Shown: piece after piece, positions 46,070 through 54,093 of the stretch
Position numbering within the stretch: position 1 is the first letter of the stretch
How the letters are laid out: the number at the start of each line of letters is the position of its first letter
NCBI GenBank assembly: GCA_030431975.1
Contig: JAUIHP010000023.1
Span: 49,038 to 113,037 of the forward strand
DNA from: a bacterium
GTDB lineage: Bacteria > Eisenbacteria > RBG-16-71-46 > CAIMUX01
Direction of reading: 5' to 3'
DNA: 64,000 bases
The notes under the pieces: model-generated
What the model saw: only the letters and a program-made list of their open reading frames with translations
Database searches by the model: none
Told to the model about the DNA's origin: nothing
Made by a program: the position numbers and the translations under genes

Positions 46070-47567
46070 TGCGCAGCTGCTCCAACTCTTCAGGCGTGAG
46101 GTTCGGATTGTCGACGCGTCGCAGTTCTCCGCGCCGCGCCGACCACCGTTCGAGACGGCCTTGCAGTTCGGCGGCGACCGGCGCCGTCTCGTCAAAGAGA
46201 TTCTTCCGTTCGTTCGGATCGTTCTCGAGATCGAAGAACTCGTAGCCGGATTGGACGGGAACGCCGAAACGATTCGTCCCGGTATCGGCGGTGAAGATCA
46301 ACTTGTGGCTCGGCGTGCGTACGGACCACTTGGCATTGAAGCGCCGGATCTGGGCGAAGGTCCGCTCCTCCCATCGCGCAGGATCTTCCATCAGGGCCCG
46401 GAGGGATCTTCCGCTGAAGGTCTCGGGTCGATCCAGGCCCAGAACATCCAGAATGGTCGGAGCGATGTCCAGGGTTTGTACGAGCTCGTCGCGGACTCCT
46501 GTTTGGGCGAACGCTGGTTGGGCGAACGCCGTCTTTCCGGCCGCGCCGTCGGGCCAAACGAAGATCAACGGCACCCGAAGAACTTCGTCGTAGAGCGTCC
46601 ACTGGTGACCTTCGAGCGAACCGTGTTCGCCGAATTCCTCACCGTGGTCGGAGGTCAGAACGATCAGCGTGTTCGCGAGCGCTCCGACAGCTTCGAGATG
46701 TTGGAAGAGCCGCCGCAGTTCCCCATCGGTGTAGCGAATCTCCGCGTCGTAAAGCGCGATGGTGGTGTCGACAATGGCCGCAGGCGGAGGCGGTACGTTC
46801 GGACGAAGTCCGCGAATCCACGTCTTCAGGTGCTCGTACCGACCGAAGTCGGACGAGGCGTCATCGACTCCAAACGTTCGCGCCTGGGACGCCGGTGGGA
46901 CGTAGCTCATGTGCGGATCGAAGAAGTGTAGGAACAGAAAGAAAGACTCCTCCCCTTCCGGCGGGCTCCAAGTCTCGATCACTTCGTCGACGACGGAACC
47001 GGCCGACCATTGCGTCGTCGGATCCTGAGTCTTGTCGGGCGGAAGCAACTCCTCGTAGCGATCGAATCCGCGTCCGAACCCAAAGCGCGCGGACAGGTAG
47101 ACCCAGGTGATGAAGCCGGTGCTTTGGTAACCCTGCTCAGCCAATACTTCGGTCAGGGTCGGAACGTCCGGTGGAAGCTGGCGGTCCTCGTTCTCCACTT
47201 GATGAGACTGCGGGTAGGTCGAGGTGAAGAGTGACATGTGGGACGGCAACGTCCAGGAAGCCTGCGCGAAGGCGTTCTCCATTCGAAGTCCCCGTTCAGC
47301 CAGCGAGTCGATGAAAGGAGACGTCTCACGTTCGTATCCGTAGCAAGACAGATGATCGGGACGAAGAGTATCGATGGAGATAAGGACTAGATTGGGTCGG
47401 TCGGCGCGAGGCCGGTCGGCGCTACTCTGATCGCCGTCCTCGGAAACCTCCCGGTTACATCCTTCGAGGACGGAAACGGAGAGGAGAGCGAGCCAGCACA
47501 GAAAGACGTTCCGGAGGAGCCTCCTGAAGGGGTTCTGGAGCCCGCTCCGGGTGAGCCCCAGGATCAC
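46047..47567 (-). CDS. sulfatase-fold lipoprotein with Thr in place of formylglycine Cys
   Basis: 506 residues, lipobox-like SVLEGC. The alkaline-phosphatase/sulfatase fold is clear: metal motif LISIDTLRPDHLSCYGY, nucleophile region ASWTLPSHMS and the second metal site LTSDHGEEFGEHG. The nucleophile is T106 (TLPSH) where classical sulfatases have Cys or Ser in C-x-P-x-R. Phosphoethanolamine transferases and related enzymes use Thr, so a transferase or phosphodiesterase role is possible. The GTG start overlaps the upstream gene as GTGA. The next gene is a GT39-like enzyme, which fits envelope lipid or glycan modification. Confidence 0.87.
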   Translation of the reverse strand: MILGLTRSGLQNPFRRLLRNVFLCWLALLSVSVLEGCNREVSEDGDQSSADRPRADRPNLVLISIDTLRPDHLSCYGYERETSPFIDSLAERGLRMENAFAQASWTLPSHMSLFTSTYPQSHQVENEDRQLPPDVPTLTEVLAEQGYQSTGFITWVYLSARFGFGRGFDRYEELLPPDKTQDPTTQWSAGSVVDEVIETWSPPEGEESFFLFLHFFDPHMSYVPPASQARTFGVDDASSDFGRYEHLKTWIRGLRPNVPPPPAAIVDTTIALYDAEIRYTDGELRRLFQHLEAVGALANTLIVLTSDHGEEFGEHGSLEGHQWTLYDEVLRVPLIFVWPDGAAGKTAFAQPAFAQTGVRDELVQTLDIAPTILDVLGLDRPETFSGRSLRALMEDPARWEERTFAQIRRFNAKWSVRTPSHKLIFTADTGTNRFGVPVQSGYEFFDLENDPNERKNLFDETAPVAAELQGRLERWSARRGELRRVDNPNLTPEELEQLRSVGYIGN

Positions 47568-47761
47568 TCCGCCGCCACGTAGTACGCCAGGCTCGCCGAA
47601 ACGAGGAACGCGAGAACGGGCACTCCGATCTGAACCGCCGCGTTGACCGGGTAACCGGAGGACCGATCGGCCTGAAACCAGATCAGCCAGAATACCGCCC
47701 CACCCAGCCCGGCCAGGAGCGCCACCGCCAGAGCCATGTCCCTCTTCTGCTTTTCCGCCAT
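47564..47761 (-). CDS. small two-helix membrane protein
   Basis: 65 residues with a basic start (MAEKQKRD) and two hydrophobic helices (ALAVALLAGLGGAVFWLIW and IGVPVLAFLVSASLAYYV) joined by a short polar loop. GGGAG precedes the ATG by 10 nt. Its stop overlaps the sulfatase-like start, so it is probably co-translated and may be a partner of that protein. No family recognised. Confidence 0.7.
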   Translation of the reverse strand: MAEKQKRDMALAVALLAGLGGAVFWLIWFQADRSSGYPVNAAVQIGVPVLAFLVSASLAYYVAAE

Positions 47762-47862
47762 CTGGACTCGCTCCCTTCCAAGAAAATGATCCTCGAGCTT
47801 CGGCCCCTAAGTTTAGTCAATACAGGCAGATGTATCCAGGCCACCCGCTTCGCGGGCGCAAC

Positions 47863-47880
47863 CTACGAAGTTTTTCGTTT
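47863..47880. promoter_or_regulatory. distal operator of the BlaI-like repressor
   Basis: CTACGAA, 4-nt spacer, TTCGTTT. It matches the perfect proximal operator except in two bases of the right arm. Centres of the two sites are 21 bp apart, two helical turns, so dimers would bind the same face. Confidence 0.65.
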
Positions 47881-47883
47881 TTT

Positions 47884-47901
47884 CTACGAACATATTCGTA
47901 G
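47884..47901. promoter_or_regulatory. proximal operator of the BlaI-like repressor
   Basis: Perfect dyad CTACGAA-CATA-TTCGTAG, 49 bp before the TTG of the BlaI-like gene. BlaI/MecI dimers bind TACA-type dyads of similar length, so this is the likely autoregulatory site. The two operators probably cover the promoter; a CATATT at 47891-47896 could be its -10. Confidence 0.75.
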
Positions 47902-47949
47902 TAAGTCTCGTCCAAGCATTGAACGGCGGAGGCACCGAAGGAGGAGCCC

Positions 47950-48354
47950 TTGGTTCGCAAGAGTCCGAAACGTCCAACGGACGGAGAACTCGAGATCCTG
48001 ACCGTCCTCTGGGACGGCGGCCCGGCGACGGTTCGGGAGGTTCACGAGATCCTCTCCGAGCGTACGCCGACCCAGTACACAACGGTGCTGAAGCTGCTCC
48101 AGATCATGACCGAGAAGGGCCTGGTCGAGCGCGACGAACGGGCACGGGCCCATATCTACAGCGCCCGTGCCAGTGCCGAGGAGACCCAGTCCAAGCTGCT
48201 CGAGGACCTGGCGGCCCGAGCTTTTGGAGGCTCGGTGTCCAAGATGGTGCAGCGTGCGCTCTCGTCACGACCCGCGACCCCGGAAGAGCTGGAAGAAATC
48301 GAAGACCTGTTGGATCAGATGCGCGGCAAACCGGAGCGAGGAGGCTCGGAATGA
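47950..48354 (+). CDS. BlaI/MecI-type winged-helix transcriptional repressor
   Basis: 134 residues. The N-terminal winged helix (DGELEILTVLWDGGPATVREV, abbreviated; core ELEILTVLW and TPTQYTTVLKLLQIMTEKGLV) is typical of the Penicillinase_R family. The C-terminal dimerisation helix follows. In classical systems a paired M56 receptor triggers repressor cleavage. The start is TTG with AAGGAGG 5 nt upstream. It overlaps the receptor gene by 4 bp (ATGA) and has two dyad operators upstream. Confidence 0.93.
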   Translation: MVRKSPKRPTDGELEILTVLWDGGPATVREVHEILSERTPTQYTTVLKLLQIMTEKGLVERDERARAHIYSARASAEETQSKLLEDLAARAFGGSVSKMVQRALSSRPATPEELEEIEDLLDQMRGKPERGGSE

Positions 48355-50744
48355 ACCTGTTCCCGTCCCATCTCGAACTGGCCCTCGCCCCCCTGGGCTG
48401 GGCCTTGATTCACTTTCTGTGGCAGGGCGCACTGATCGCTGCCGGGCTTGCGGTGGTGCTGATGTGGCTGCCGCAGCACCGGGCGTCCCTTCGGTACGGC
48501 GCCACCTGCGCGGCCTTGGCCCTGTTTCTGGTGACGCCGTTTCTGACCGTGGCTTCGTTGTCCGGAACCATCCCGGCGACCGCGTCACAGCGGACCGCAC
48601 CACTTTCCTCGCAACCGGCAAGTGTCGGCGAGGACGTGCCGGAGTCGTACATCGCGGCCCAGCCCTTGGGAGTGTCGGCGACAACGAAAGACATCGGCGC
48701 CACGCCATCGCCCGGCCTGACGGAAACCGGTCTCCGCTTCGTGGAGCCGCTTCGTGAGCCGATCGAGCGGAACCTCAACCTCGTTCTCGCTCTCTGGATT
48801 CTCGGTGTCGGTTCGGTCGGAACGTTTCACCTACGCGCCTGGATCTGGACACGGTCTTTGCGCCGTCGTGAAGTACAGGCGGCAGCCCCGACGTTGCGGC
48901 GCTGGGTCGAGGACGCGGCCACGGAATTGGGCATCCAACGTCCGATTCAGGTCCTCATCAGCGGAAAGGTCGACGTCCCCCTAACCTTCGGGTGGTTGCG
49001 GCCAGTCATTCTTCTACCCGCCTCCGCGGTGACGGGATTGCGCCAGGAGCACATCGAAGCGCTGCTTTGGCACGAGCTGGCCCACATTCGTCGTCACGAT
49101 TACGTGATCAACCTGCTTCAGGTCGCTGTGGAGACGCTGTTCTTCTACCACCCTGCCGTCTGGTGGGTCTCCGCGCAGGTTCGTCAGGAACGAGAGCACT
49201 GTTGCGACGACGTGGCGGCGCGCGAGGTGGGCAGCCGAAGCGACTACGTGGCCTCGCTCGCTGCGATCGAGTGGCTTCGGTCTCCTGCCCTGCGTCTTTC
49301 GATGCGTGCGGATGGAGGCTCCCTCCTCGGGCGGGTGCGGCGGCTGGCCGCCTTGGAAAAAAGAAGCCCAGCTGGACCAGGATGGATCCTCCCCACCGCC
49401 GTCGTTCCGGTGCTCCTGCTGATTGCGCTTGGGATCTCTGCGCCGGGCTTTGCCGATCCGGACTCCGACTCGGTATCCGACTCCGAACCCGTTTCCGACT
49501 CGGCTTCCGACCCTGACGACAGCGGACGTTGGCAAACCTCAGCTTCTGCCCGCCGCGACTTGACGACTCCGAACGGTGTTGAGCATCCCGTCGACGACTC
49601 GGAAATCGTCGACGGCGAATGGACGATCCGACGCAACGGAAACAAGTACGACTGGATCCAGTTCGAAACCTGGAACCGCGGCGGTCGCAACATCATGGGA
49701 TCGAAACTGGACGACGAGGCCTTATCGGCACTCGAAGATGCCGCGCTTGGGAATGCCGACGAAGGAGTCCTCCTTCGCCGCGAGGCCGGCACCTTCCATC
49801 TTCTGGGGCGCTACGATCCCCTCGGTCGCGGGACGTTGGGACGGGGCGACTTCAGTTTCTATCCCGACGCGGACTACTTTGAAAATCTCGAAGCAGCGGG
49901 AGTTCGGGGGCTTCGCGGCCGACACCACTTCCCGTTCGCGGCCGCGAACGTCACCGTCGAAAAGGTCCGCGCCTGGGAGGCCGTCGGCTACGGAGATCTC
50001 CGGGCCGACCGCGTCCTCGAGTTTGCGATTCACGGGGTGACGCCGGAGTTCATCGCCGACCTGGGCGAGTTGGGCTACAAGGAACTGGAGGAAGATCGAC
50101 TCGTAGAGTTCGTCATCCACGGGGTCTCACCGGGTTACATCGAAGCCTGGCAGAAGCACGGAATGGAAAGGATGCGTCCATCCGAGCTGGTCGAGTTGAA
50201 GATTCACGGCGCCGATCCGGATCTCATCGAGGCCTTGCGTGAAGCCGGGCTGGACAGAGTTCCCATTCGAACGCTGGTCGAAATGACGATCCATGGAGTC
50301 ACCCCCAGGTACATCGCCGGGCTCGCCGATGCTGGGTTCGACGTGGACGACCTGGACCGAGTCGTCTCAACGAAGATCCACGGCGTCACACCCGCCTACC
50401 TGATGGAACTTCAGGAGGCCGGAGTTCGGGTACGGGATCTTTCCGAGATCGTCGAGATGAAGATCCACGGAGTCGATCCGCGTTTCGCCGCAGCCCTCGT
50501 CGAGTTGGGCTACGAGGACGTCCGTCCTTCGACCTTGGTCGGATTGAAGATTCACGGAGTCAACGCACGGTACGTTCATGACCTCGCGGACCTCGGGTAC
50601 AAGGACATCGAACTCGACACCCTGCGCGAGATGAAGATCCACGGAGTCACCCCAGGCTACATCGAGCGACTGCGTGAGAAGGGGTACGACCGGGTTTCAC
50701 CCAGGCGGCTGATCGAAATGAAGATCCACGGCGTCGGACACTAG
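48351..50744 (+). CDS. BlaR1-type M56 metalloprotease receptor with nine-copy repeat tail
   Basis: 797 residues. Membrane helices flank an M56 peptidase domain with zinc motif HELAH (H241, E242, H245) and the paired EREHCCDDVAAR glutamate motif. A last helix (WILPTAVVPVLLLIALGI) crosses the membrane and is followed by a Ser/Asp-rich linker. Instead of a penicillin-binding sensor the outside region has a short unique part and nine repeats of about 27-29 residues, each carrying an IHGV or IHGA core (residues about 553-797). GGAGG precedes the ATG by 6 nt. The ligand is unknown and is unlikely to be a beta-lactam. Confidence 0.9.
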   Translation: MNLFPSHLELALAPLGWALIHFLWQGALIAAGLAVVLMWLPQHRASLRYGATCAALALFLVTPFLTVASLSGTIPATASQRTAPLSSQPASVGEDVPESYIAAQPLGVSATTKDIGATPSPGLTETGLRFVEPLREPIERNLNLVLALWILGVGSVGTFHLRAWIWTRSLRRREVQAAAPTLRRWVEDAATELGIQRPIQVLISGKVDVPLTFGWLRPVILLPASAVTGLRQEHIEALLWHELAHIRRHDYVINLLQVAVETLFFYHPAVWWVSAQVRQEREHCCDDVAAREVGSRSDYVASLAAIEWLRSPALRLSMRADGGSLLGRVRRLAALEKRSPAGPGWILPTAVVPVLLLIALGISAPGFADPDSDSVSDSEPVSDSASDPDDSGRWQTSASARRDLTTPNGVEHPVDDSEIVDGEWTIRRNGNKYDWIQFETWNRGGRNIMGSKLDDEALSALEDAALGNADEGVLLRREAGTFHLLGRYDPLGRGTLGRGDFSFYPDADYFENLEAAGVRGLRGRHHFPFAAANVTVEKVRAWEAVGYGDLRADRVLEFAIHGVTPEFIADLGELGYKELEEDRLVEFVIHGVSPGYIEAWQKHGMERMRPSELVELKIHGADPDLIEALREAGLDRVPIRTLVEMTIHGVTPRYIAGLADAGFDVDDLDRVVSTKIHGVTPAYLMELQEAGVRVRDLSEIVEMKIHGVDPRFAAALVELGYEDVRPSTLVGLKIHGVNARYVHDLADLGYKDIELDTLREMKIHGVTPGYIERLREKGYDRVSPRRLIEMKIHGVGH
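49455..49520 (+). repeat. degenerate hexanucleotide tract encoding Asp-Ser linker
   Basis: GACTCC, GACTCG, TCCGAC-type units encode a DSDSVSDSEPVSDSASD stretch straight after the last membrane helix of the receptor. It is the third juxtamembrane low-complexity tract of this kind in the window. Confidence 0.7.
50010..50744 (+). repeat. nine tandem repeats with IHGV core
   Basis: Coding repeats of about 81-87 bp. The consensus is (L/V)VEMKIHGVTPxYI, then xxLxxxGYxxxxxD, and it runs to the last residues of the protein. Copies 5-9 are the most alike. The pattern is helical-looking, with a fixed Gly-Tyr between helices. Confidence 0.9.
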
Positions 50745-50781
50745 GTTCGGACACCACTCCAGCTTCGGACACCATGGAGAG

Positions 50782-51498
50782 CTATCGGACCACGTCCCGA
50801 CGCCCCTTTCGCACGGCGGGGATGAGTGAGACCAACCACTCTTCGTAACCGGCCGTGCTGAGGTGGACTCCGTCACCGAGGTCAAATTCGGAACGTAACT
50901 CTCCCCGTTCGTCCGACAACCGGTCGAATGCCGAAATGAAGTGAGCTCGTGAGTCTCGCTGACACTGTTCTTCGATAGCCAAGTTCAGGGCTCGAATGCG
51001 GGGCGCGTAGTTGGAGCGTCCCGCCGCCTCTCCGGAAACCGGTAGGACGGCTGAGCAGAGAATCAAGCGGCCGGGCACGGCCTGCAGCAGGTCCGTGAGC
51101 AGAGCACCGTAACTGTCAGCGACCTCTTCCGGCTGGGCGTGGCGAAGGTCGTTGAGTCCGACGGCCAGTACGACGAGCCCGGCGCGGCGGAGATCCGGGT
51201 AGCGTCCGATCCGGGCCCTCACCCCCTCGGTCGTATCTCCCCCAATCCCGAGATTGACCACGTTCCCGCCGAGTCGACTGACCGCCAGGCCCTGCACGTG
51301 ACTGTCTCCGAGGACCGCAACGAAACCGTCCGCCGCGTGTCCGAGCGCCCGTTCATGGAACGCCACTGAATTCTCATAGTGAGGTGGCCGGCCGTTGTTT
51401 CCACTTCCGCTCAGCCTCTGAAAGAGATCGGACCGGACGAAGAAGAGAAGAAGCAGCAGGTGAAAGACGAGCAGATAAGTCTTCAGCAACGTGCTCAT
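50782..51498 (-). CDS. SGNH/GDSL hydrolase, membrane-anchored
   Basis: 238 residues with one N-terminal hydrophobic segment (TYLLVFHLLLLLFFV). Catalytic blocks are AVLGDSHVQGL (Ser), NLGIGGDTTEG (Gly), GLNDLR (Asn) and DGVHLSTAG (Asp/His), so the full SGNH set is present. Such enzymes remove acyl groups from lipids or glycans. The ATG overlaps the stop of the acyltransferase gene (ATGA), so an O-acylation/deacylation pair is likely. The sequence between its stop and the receptor gene holds three CGGACAC copies. Confidence 0.88.
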   Translation of the reverse strand: MSTLLKTYLLVFHLLLLLFFVRSDLFQRLSGSGNNGRPPHYENSVAFHERALGHAADGFVAVLGDSHVQGLAVSRLGGNVVNLGIGGDTTEGVRARIGRYPDLRRAGLVVLAVGLNDLRHAQPEEVADSYGALLTDLLQAVPGRLILCSAVLPVSGEAAGRSNYAPRIRALNLAIEEQCQRDSRAHFISAFDRLSDERGELRSEFDLGDGVHLSTAGYEEWLVSLIPAVRKGRRDVVR

Positions 51499-52562
51499 GG
51501 CCGCTTCCCGTCCGGAACTCGTCGAATCAGGTTTTCCAGTCCCGTCTTCAGCTTCGGCGTGAACGGGCGTTCGAAGTAGCGGTGCATGATCCAACTCACC
51601 AGCAGCATGGCGGCCGTCACGAGCGTAAGAATGACGTACGGAGGGAGCGTTCCCTCGAGACGACTGATGGCCATGTATCCGATGCGCTGATGAACGAGGT
51701 AGAGCGGGTAGGTCAGCGCCCCAATCGTCATCCACCGGGGATGGCTCAGCCAGCCGAGCCGACGCAGGCTGAAGAGTAGGAAGAAGAGATAGAAGACGAC
51801 AATGTGGCCGCCGATGGCGGTGCGATGGAACTCGTGCCCGTACTTGACCGCGAGTTCTTCGCCCAGGTGAAAGCCCATTCGCAACGACAGATAGAGGCAG
51901 AGAAGCAGAAGAACCGCGTGCCACGCCCGCATCCCGTCCCTTCGTACCAGATAGAAGACGCAACCGGCGATGAAGTAGGAACTCCACTCCGGAATGAAGA
52001 AGAAGGAGATGTACGGAATCGGCACTCCGTGTGTCTGCCAGAGCGAAAGCCCCATCCAGCCGAAAAGAAGAACAGGGACGAACCGAAGCAGTCCCAGCAC
52101 CATCACGATGAAGGTCAACAGATAGAACTTCAGTTCCACGACCAGCGACCAGTAGACGCTGTCGATGTGGCTAACGCCGAGAAACGACTGAAGCATGGTC
52201 AGGTTGACCAGGAACTGCGGGACCGACACTGGAAACGCGTCCATGGGGAACGCGGTCAAAGCCAGAAAGGTGAGGAGGCACCCGACCCAGTAGTTCGGGT
52301 AAAGACGCACGAAGCGGGAAACGACGAACGCTTTGGGTGTCTTGAATGAAGCCGTCAGCAGAATGACGAAACCGCTGATGATGAAGAAGAAATCGACACC
52401 GAGGTAGCCGTAACGAAAGATCGGTCCCAGAACCGGAAACGGAAGGCTGTGGTAACCGTCGGCGGCCGTGGCCCGAAACGTGAAGTGAAAAAGCAGCACC
52501 ATGAAGGCGGCGATGAATCGCGCCAGATCAACCTCGTAGAAGCGTTCTTTTGCTGCTGCCAA
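51495..52562 (-). CDS. acyltransferase 3 family membrane protein
   Basis: About 355 residues with about ten membrane helices. It starts FYEVDLARFIAAFMVLLFHF, where the conserved helix-1 Arg and His of the family occur. YLGVDFFFIISGFVI and SRFVRLYPNYWVG follow, both hallmarks of O-acyltransferases such as OafA. It moves acyl groups onto surface polysaccharide or lipid. The proposed start is TTG at 52562 with GAGGGG 8 nt upstream; the open frame to 52919 is unsupported. It is divergent from the senA-like gene. Confidence 0.88.
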   Translation of the reverse strand: MAAAKERFYEVDLARFIAAFMVLLFHFTFRATAADGYHSLPFPVLGPIFRYGYLGVDFFFIISGFVILLTASFKTPKAFVVSRFVRLYPNYWVGCLLTFLALTAFPMDAFPVSVPQFLVNLTMLQSFLGVSHIDSVYWSLVVELKFYLLTFIVMVLGLLRFVPVLLFGWMGLSLWQTHGVPIPYISFFFIPEWSSYFIAGCVFYLVRRDGMRAWHAVLLLLCLYLSLRMGFHLGEELAVKYGHEFHRTAIGGHIVVFYLFFLLFSLRRLGWLSHPRWMTIGALTYPLYLVHQRIGYMAISRLEGTLPPYVILTLVTAAMLLVSWIMHRYFERPFTPKLKTGLENLIRRVPDGKRP

Positions 52563-52594
52563 GTGCGAGGCCCCTCTGGTGGCTCGGGATTGAC

Positions 52595-52633
52595 GTTCGT
52601 GATTACGGTTCGCAACTGCCGTTCGTGACTGCG
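52595..52633. repeat. three tandem 13-bp repeats in a divergent intergenic region
   Basis: GTTCGTGATTACG, GTTCGCAACTGCC and GTTCGTGACTGCG lie directly head to tail. They are followed by two TCGGGACAG copies near 52650 and 52672. The array lies between the acyltransferase and senA-like genes and could bind a regulator. Confidence 0.75.
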
Positions 52634-52688
52634 TCCCGATTCTGAACTCGGGACAGGATACGGGACCGGTGTCGGGACAGAAACCGGG

Positions 52689-52719
52689 TTGTGAGGTGAA
52701 TCGCAGGGCGTAAGATAAT
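52689..52719 (+). promoter_or_regulatory. possible promoter of the senA-like gene
   Basis: TTGTGA (52689-52694), then TAAGAT (52711-52716) after 16 bp; GATAAT at 52714-52719 is an alternative -10. The leader would be about 90 nt. The match is moderate. Confidence 0.35.
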
Positions 52720-52812
52720 CGGGAAACGCCTGTGGGATGTGGAGCCGTCGGAAGCCGACGTGAGTCCAAACGAGAACGGAACGCGGGTGGAGCGAGGACG
52801 CAGCGAGGAGCC

Positions 52813-54093
52813 ATGGATCTCGTAACCATGATGCGGGAGGCCCGCGAACGCACTTTGGACGCGACCGTCCGCGACCTGGACGACAGCCAAATGATGGGCC
52901 CGGAGCTCGAGATCACCAACCCGATGCTCTGGGAGATCGCCCACGTCGCCTGGTTCTATGAGCGTTGGTGTCTCCGTGAACTCCGGGGCCAGCCCCCGGT
53001 CAATCCTCGCGTCGACCAGCTTTGGGACTCGATGCAGGTCCGCCACGACACACGTTGGGACCTTGGTCTCCCCGACCGGGCGGAAACGTTGGCCTACATG
53101 GACGAGATCCTGCAGCGCTGCATCGAGGGACTCACGCGCGGCACACCGACCGAACATGATCTCTACATTCATCGCTACTGCGTCCACCACGAAGACATGC
53201 ATACCGAAGCCTTCACCTGGACACGCCAGACGTTGGGCTACGCGGCGCCGAAGATGGGTGTCCCGACAGCGACGCCAGGTGGCGGAGGCACTCTACCCGG
53301 CGATGTCGAGGTTCCCGGGGGCACGTACCGGCTTGGCGCGGAGCGCGACACGCGGGACTGGGTCTTCGACAACGAGAAGTGGGCGCACGATGTGAAGCTC
53401 GAGCCCTTCCACATCGCGCGCGCAGCGACGACGAACGGCGAGTTTCTCGCCTTCGTCGAAGACGGCGGCTATTCGCGTCCCGAACTGTGGAGCGATACGG
53501 GCCGGGCTTTCCTCGAGTCACTCGAGACGAAAGCGCCTCTCTACTGGAAGAAAGGCAGCGTGAAGAAAGACAGCGTGAAGAAAGGCCGCGAAGAGGAAGA
53601 CCGCGAAAAAAACGACAGCTCTCCCTGGAAACGCCGCCGCTTCGACACGTGGGAACCTCTACCCCTCGATCAACCGGTCACGCACGTGTCCTGGTACGAA
53701 GCCGACGCTTTCTGCCGGTGGTCCGGACGACGACTCCCGACCGAAGCAGAATGGGAAGTGGCGGCCCGGGGCGCAATGCCCGGGAACCTGGATTGGAAGG
53801 CGGGCGGAACGGTCGAGGTCGGAGCCCATCCCGAAAGTGACAGCGACTTCGGCTGCCGTCAGATGCTCGGCAATGTCTGGGAATGGACGTCCGATCCGTT
53901 CGGACCCTATCCGGGATTCGAGCCGGACATGTACAAGGACTACTCGGCGCCCTGGTTCCACACTCACCGGGCAGCTCGCGGAGGCTGCTGGGCCACGCGC
54001 AGCCGGTTGGCCCGGACTCGCTACCGGAACTTCGCACTCCCCCACCGACGGGATCTCATCTACGGCTTCCGAACGTGCGCTTCCAACTCGTAG
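52813..54093 (+). CDS. senA: EgtB-like nonheme iron oxygenase, probable selenoneine synthase SenA
   Basis: 426 residues. An N-terminal DinB-like domain has H44 (WEIAHVAWFYERW) and HxxxH at H126/H130 (HHEDMHTE), the iron-ligand pattern of EgtB. A middle signature SMQVRHDTRWDLGLP follows. The C-terminal FGE-sulfatase domain shows VTHVSWYEADAFCRW, RLPTEAEWE, GNVWEWT and RTRYRNFALP. EgtB joins a sulfur donor to hercynine; SenA joins selenosugar to hercynine. SenA is favoured because the next, overlapping gene looks like SenB. A Lys/Glu-rich insert (residues about 246-272) is unusual. GAGGAG lies only 2 nt before the ATG. Confidence 0.75.
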   Translation: MDLVTMMREARERTLDATVRDLDDSQMMGPELEITNPMLWEIAHVAWFYERWCLRELRGQPPVNPRVDQLWDSMQVRHDTRWDLGLPDRAETLAYMDEILQRCIEGLTRGTPTEHDLYIHRYCVHHEDMHTEAFTWTRQTLGYAAPKMGVPTATPGGGGTLPGDVEVPGGTYRLGAERDTRDWVFDNEKWAHDVKLEPFHIARAATTNGEFLAFVEDGGYSRPELWSDTGRAFLESLETKAPLYWKKGSVKKDSVKKGREEEDREKNDSSPWKRRRFDTWEPLPLDQPVTHVSWYEADAFCRWSGRRLPTEAEWEVAARGAMPGNLDWKAGGTVEVGAHPESDSDFGCRQMLGNVWEWTSDPFGPYPGFEPDMYKDYSAPWFHTHRAARGGCWATRSRLARTRYRNFALPHRRDLIYGFRTCASNS

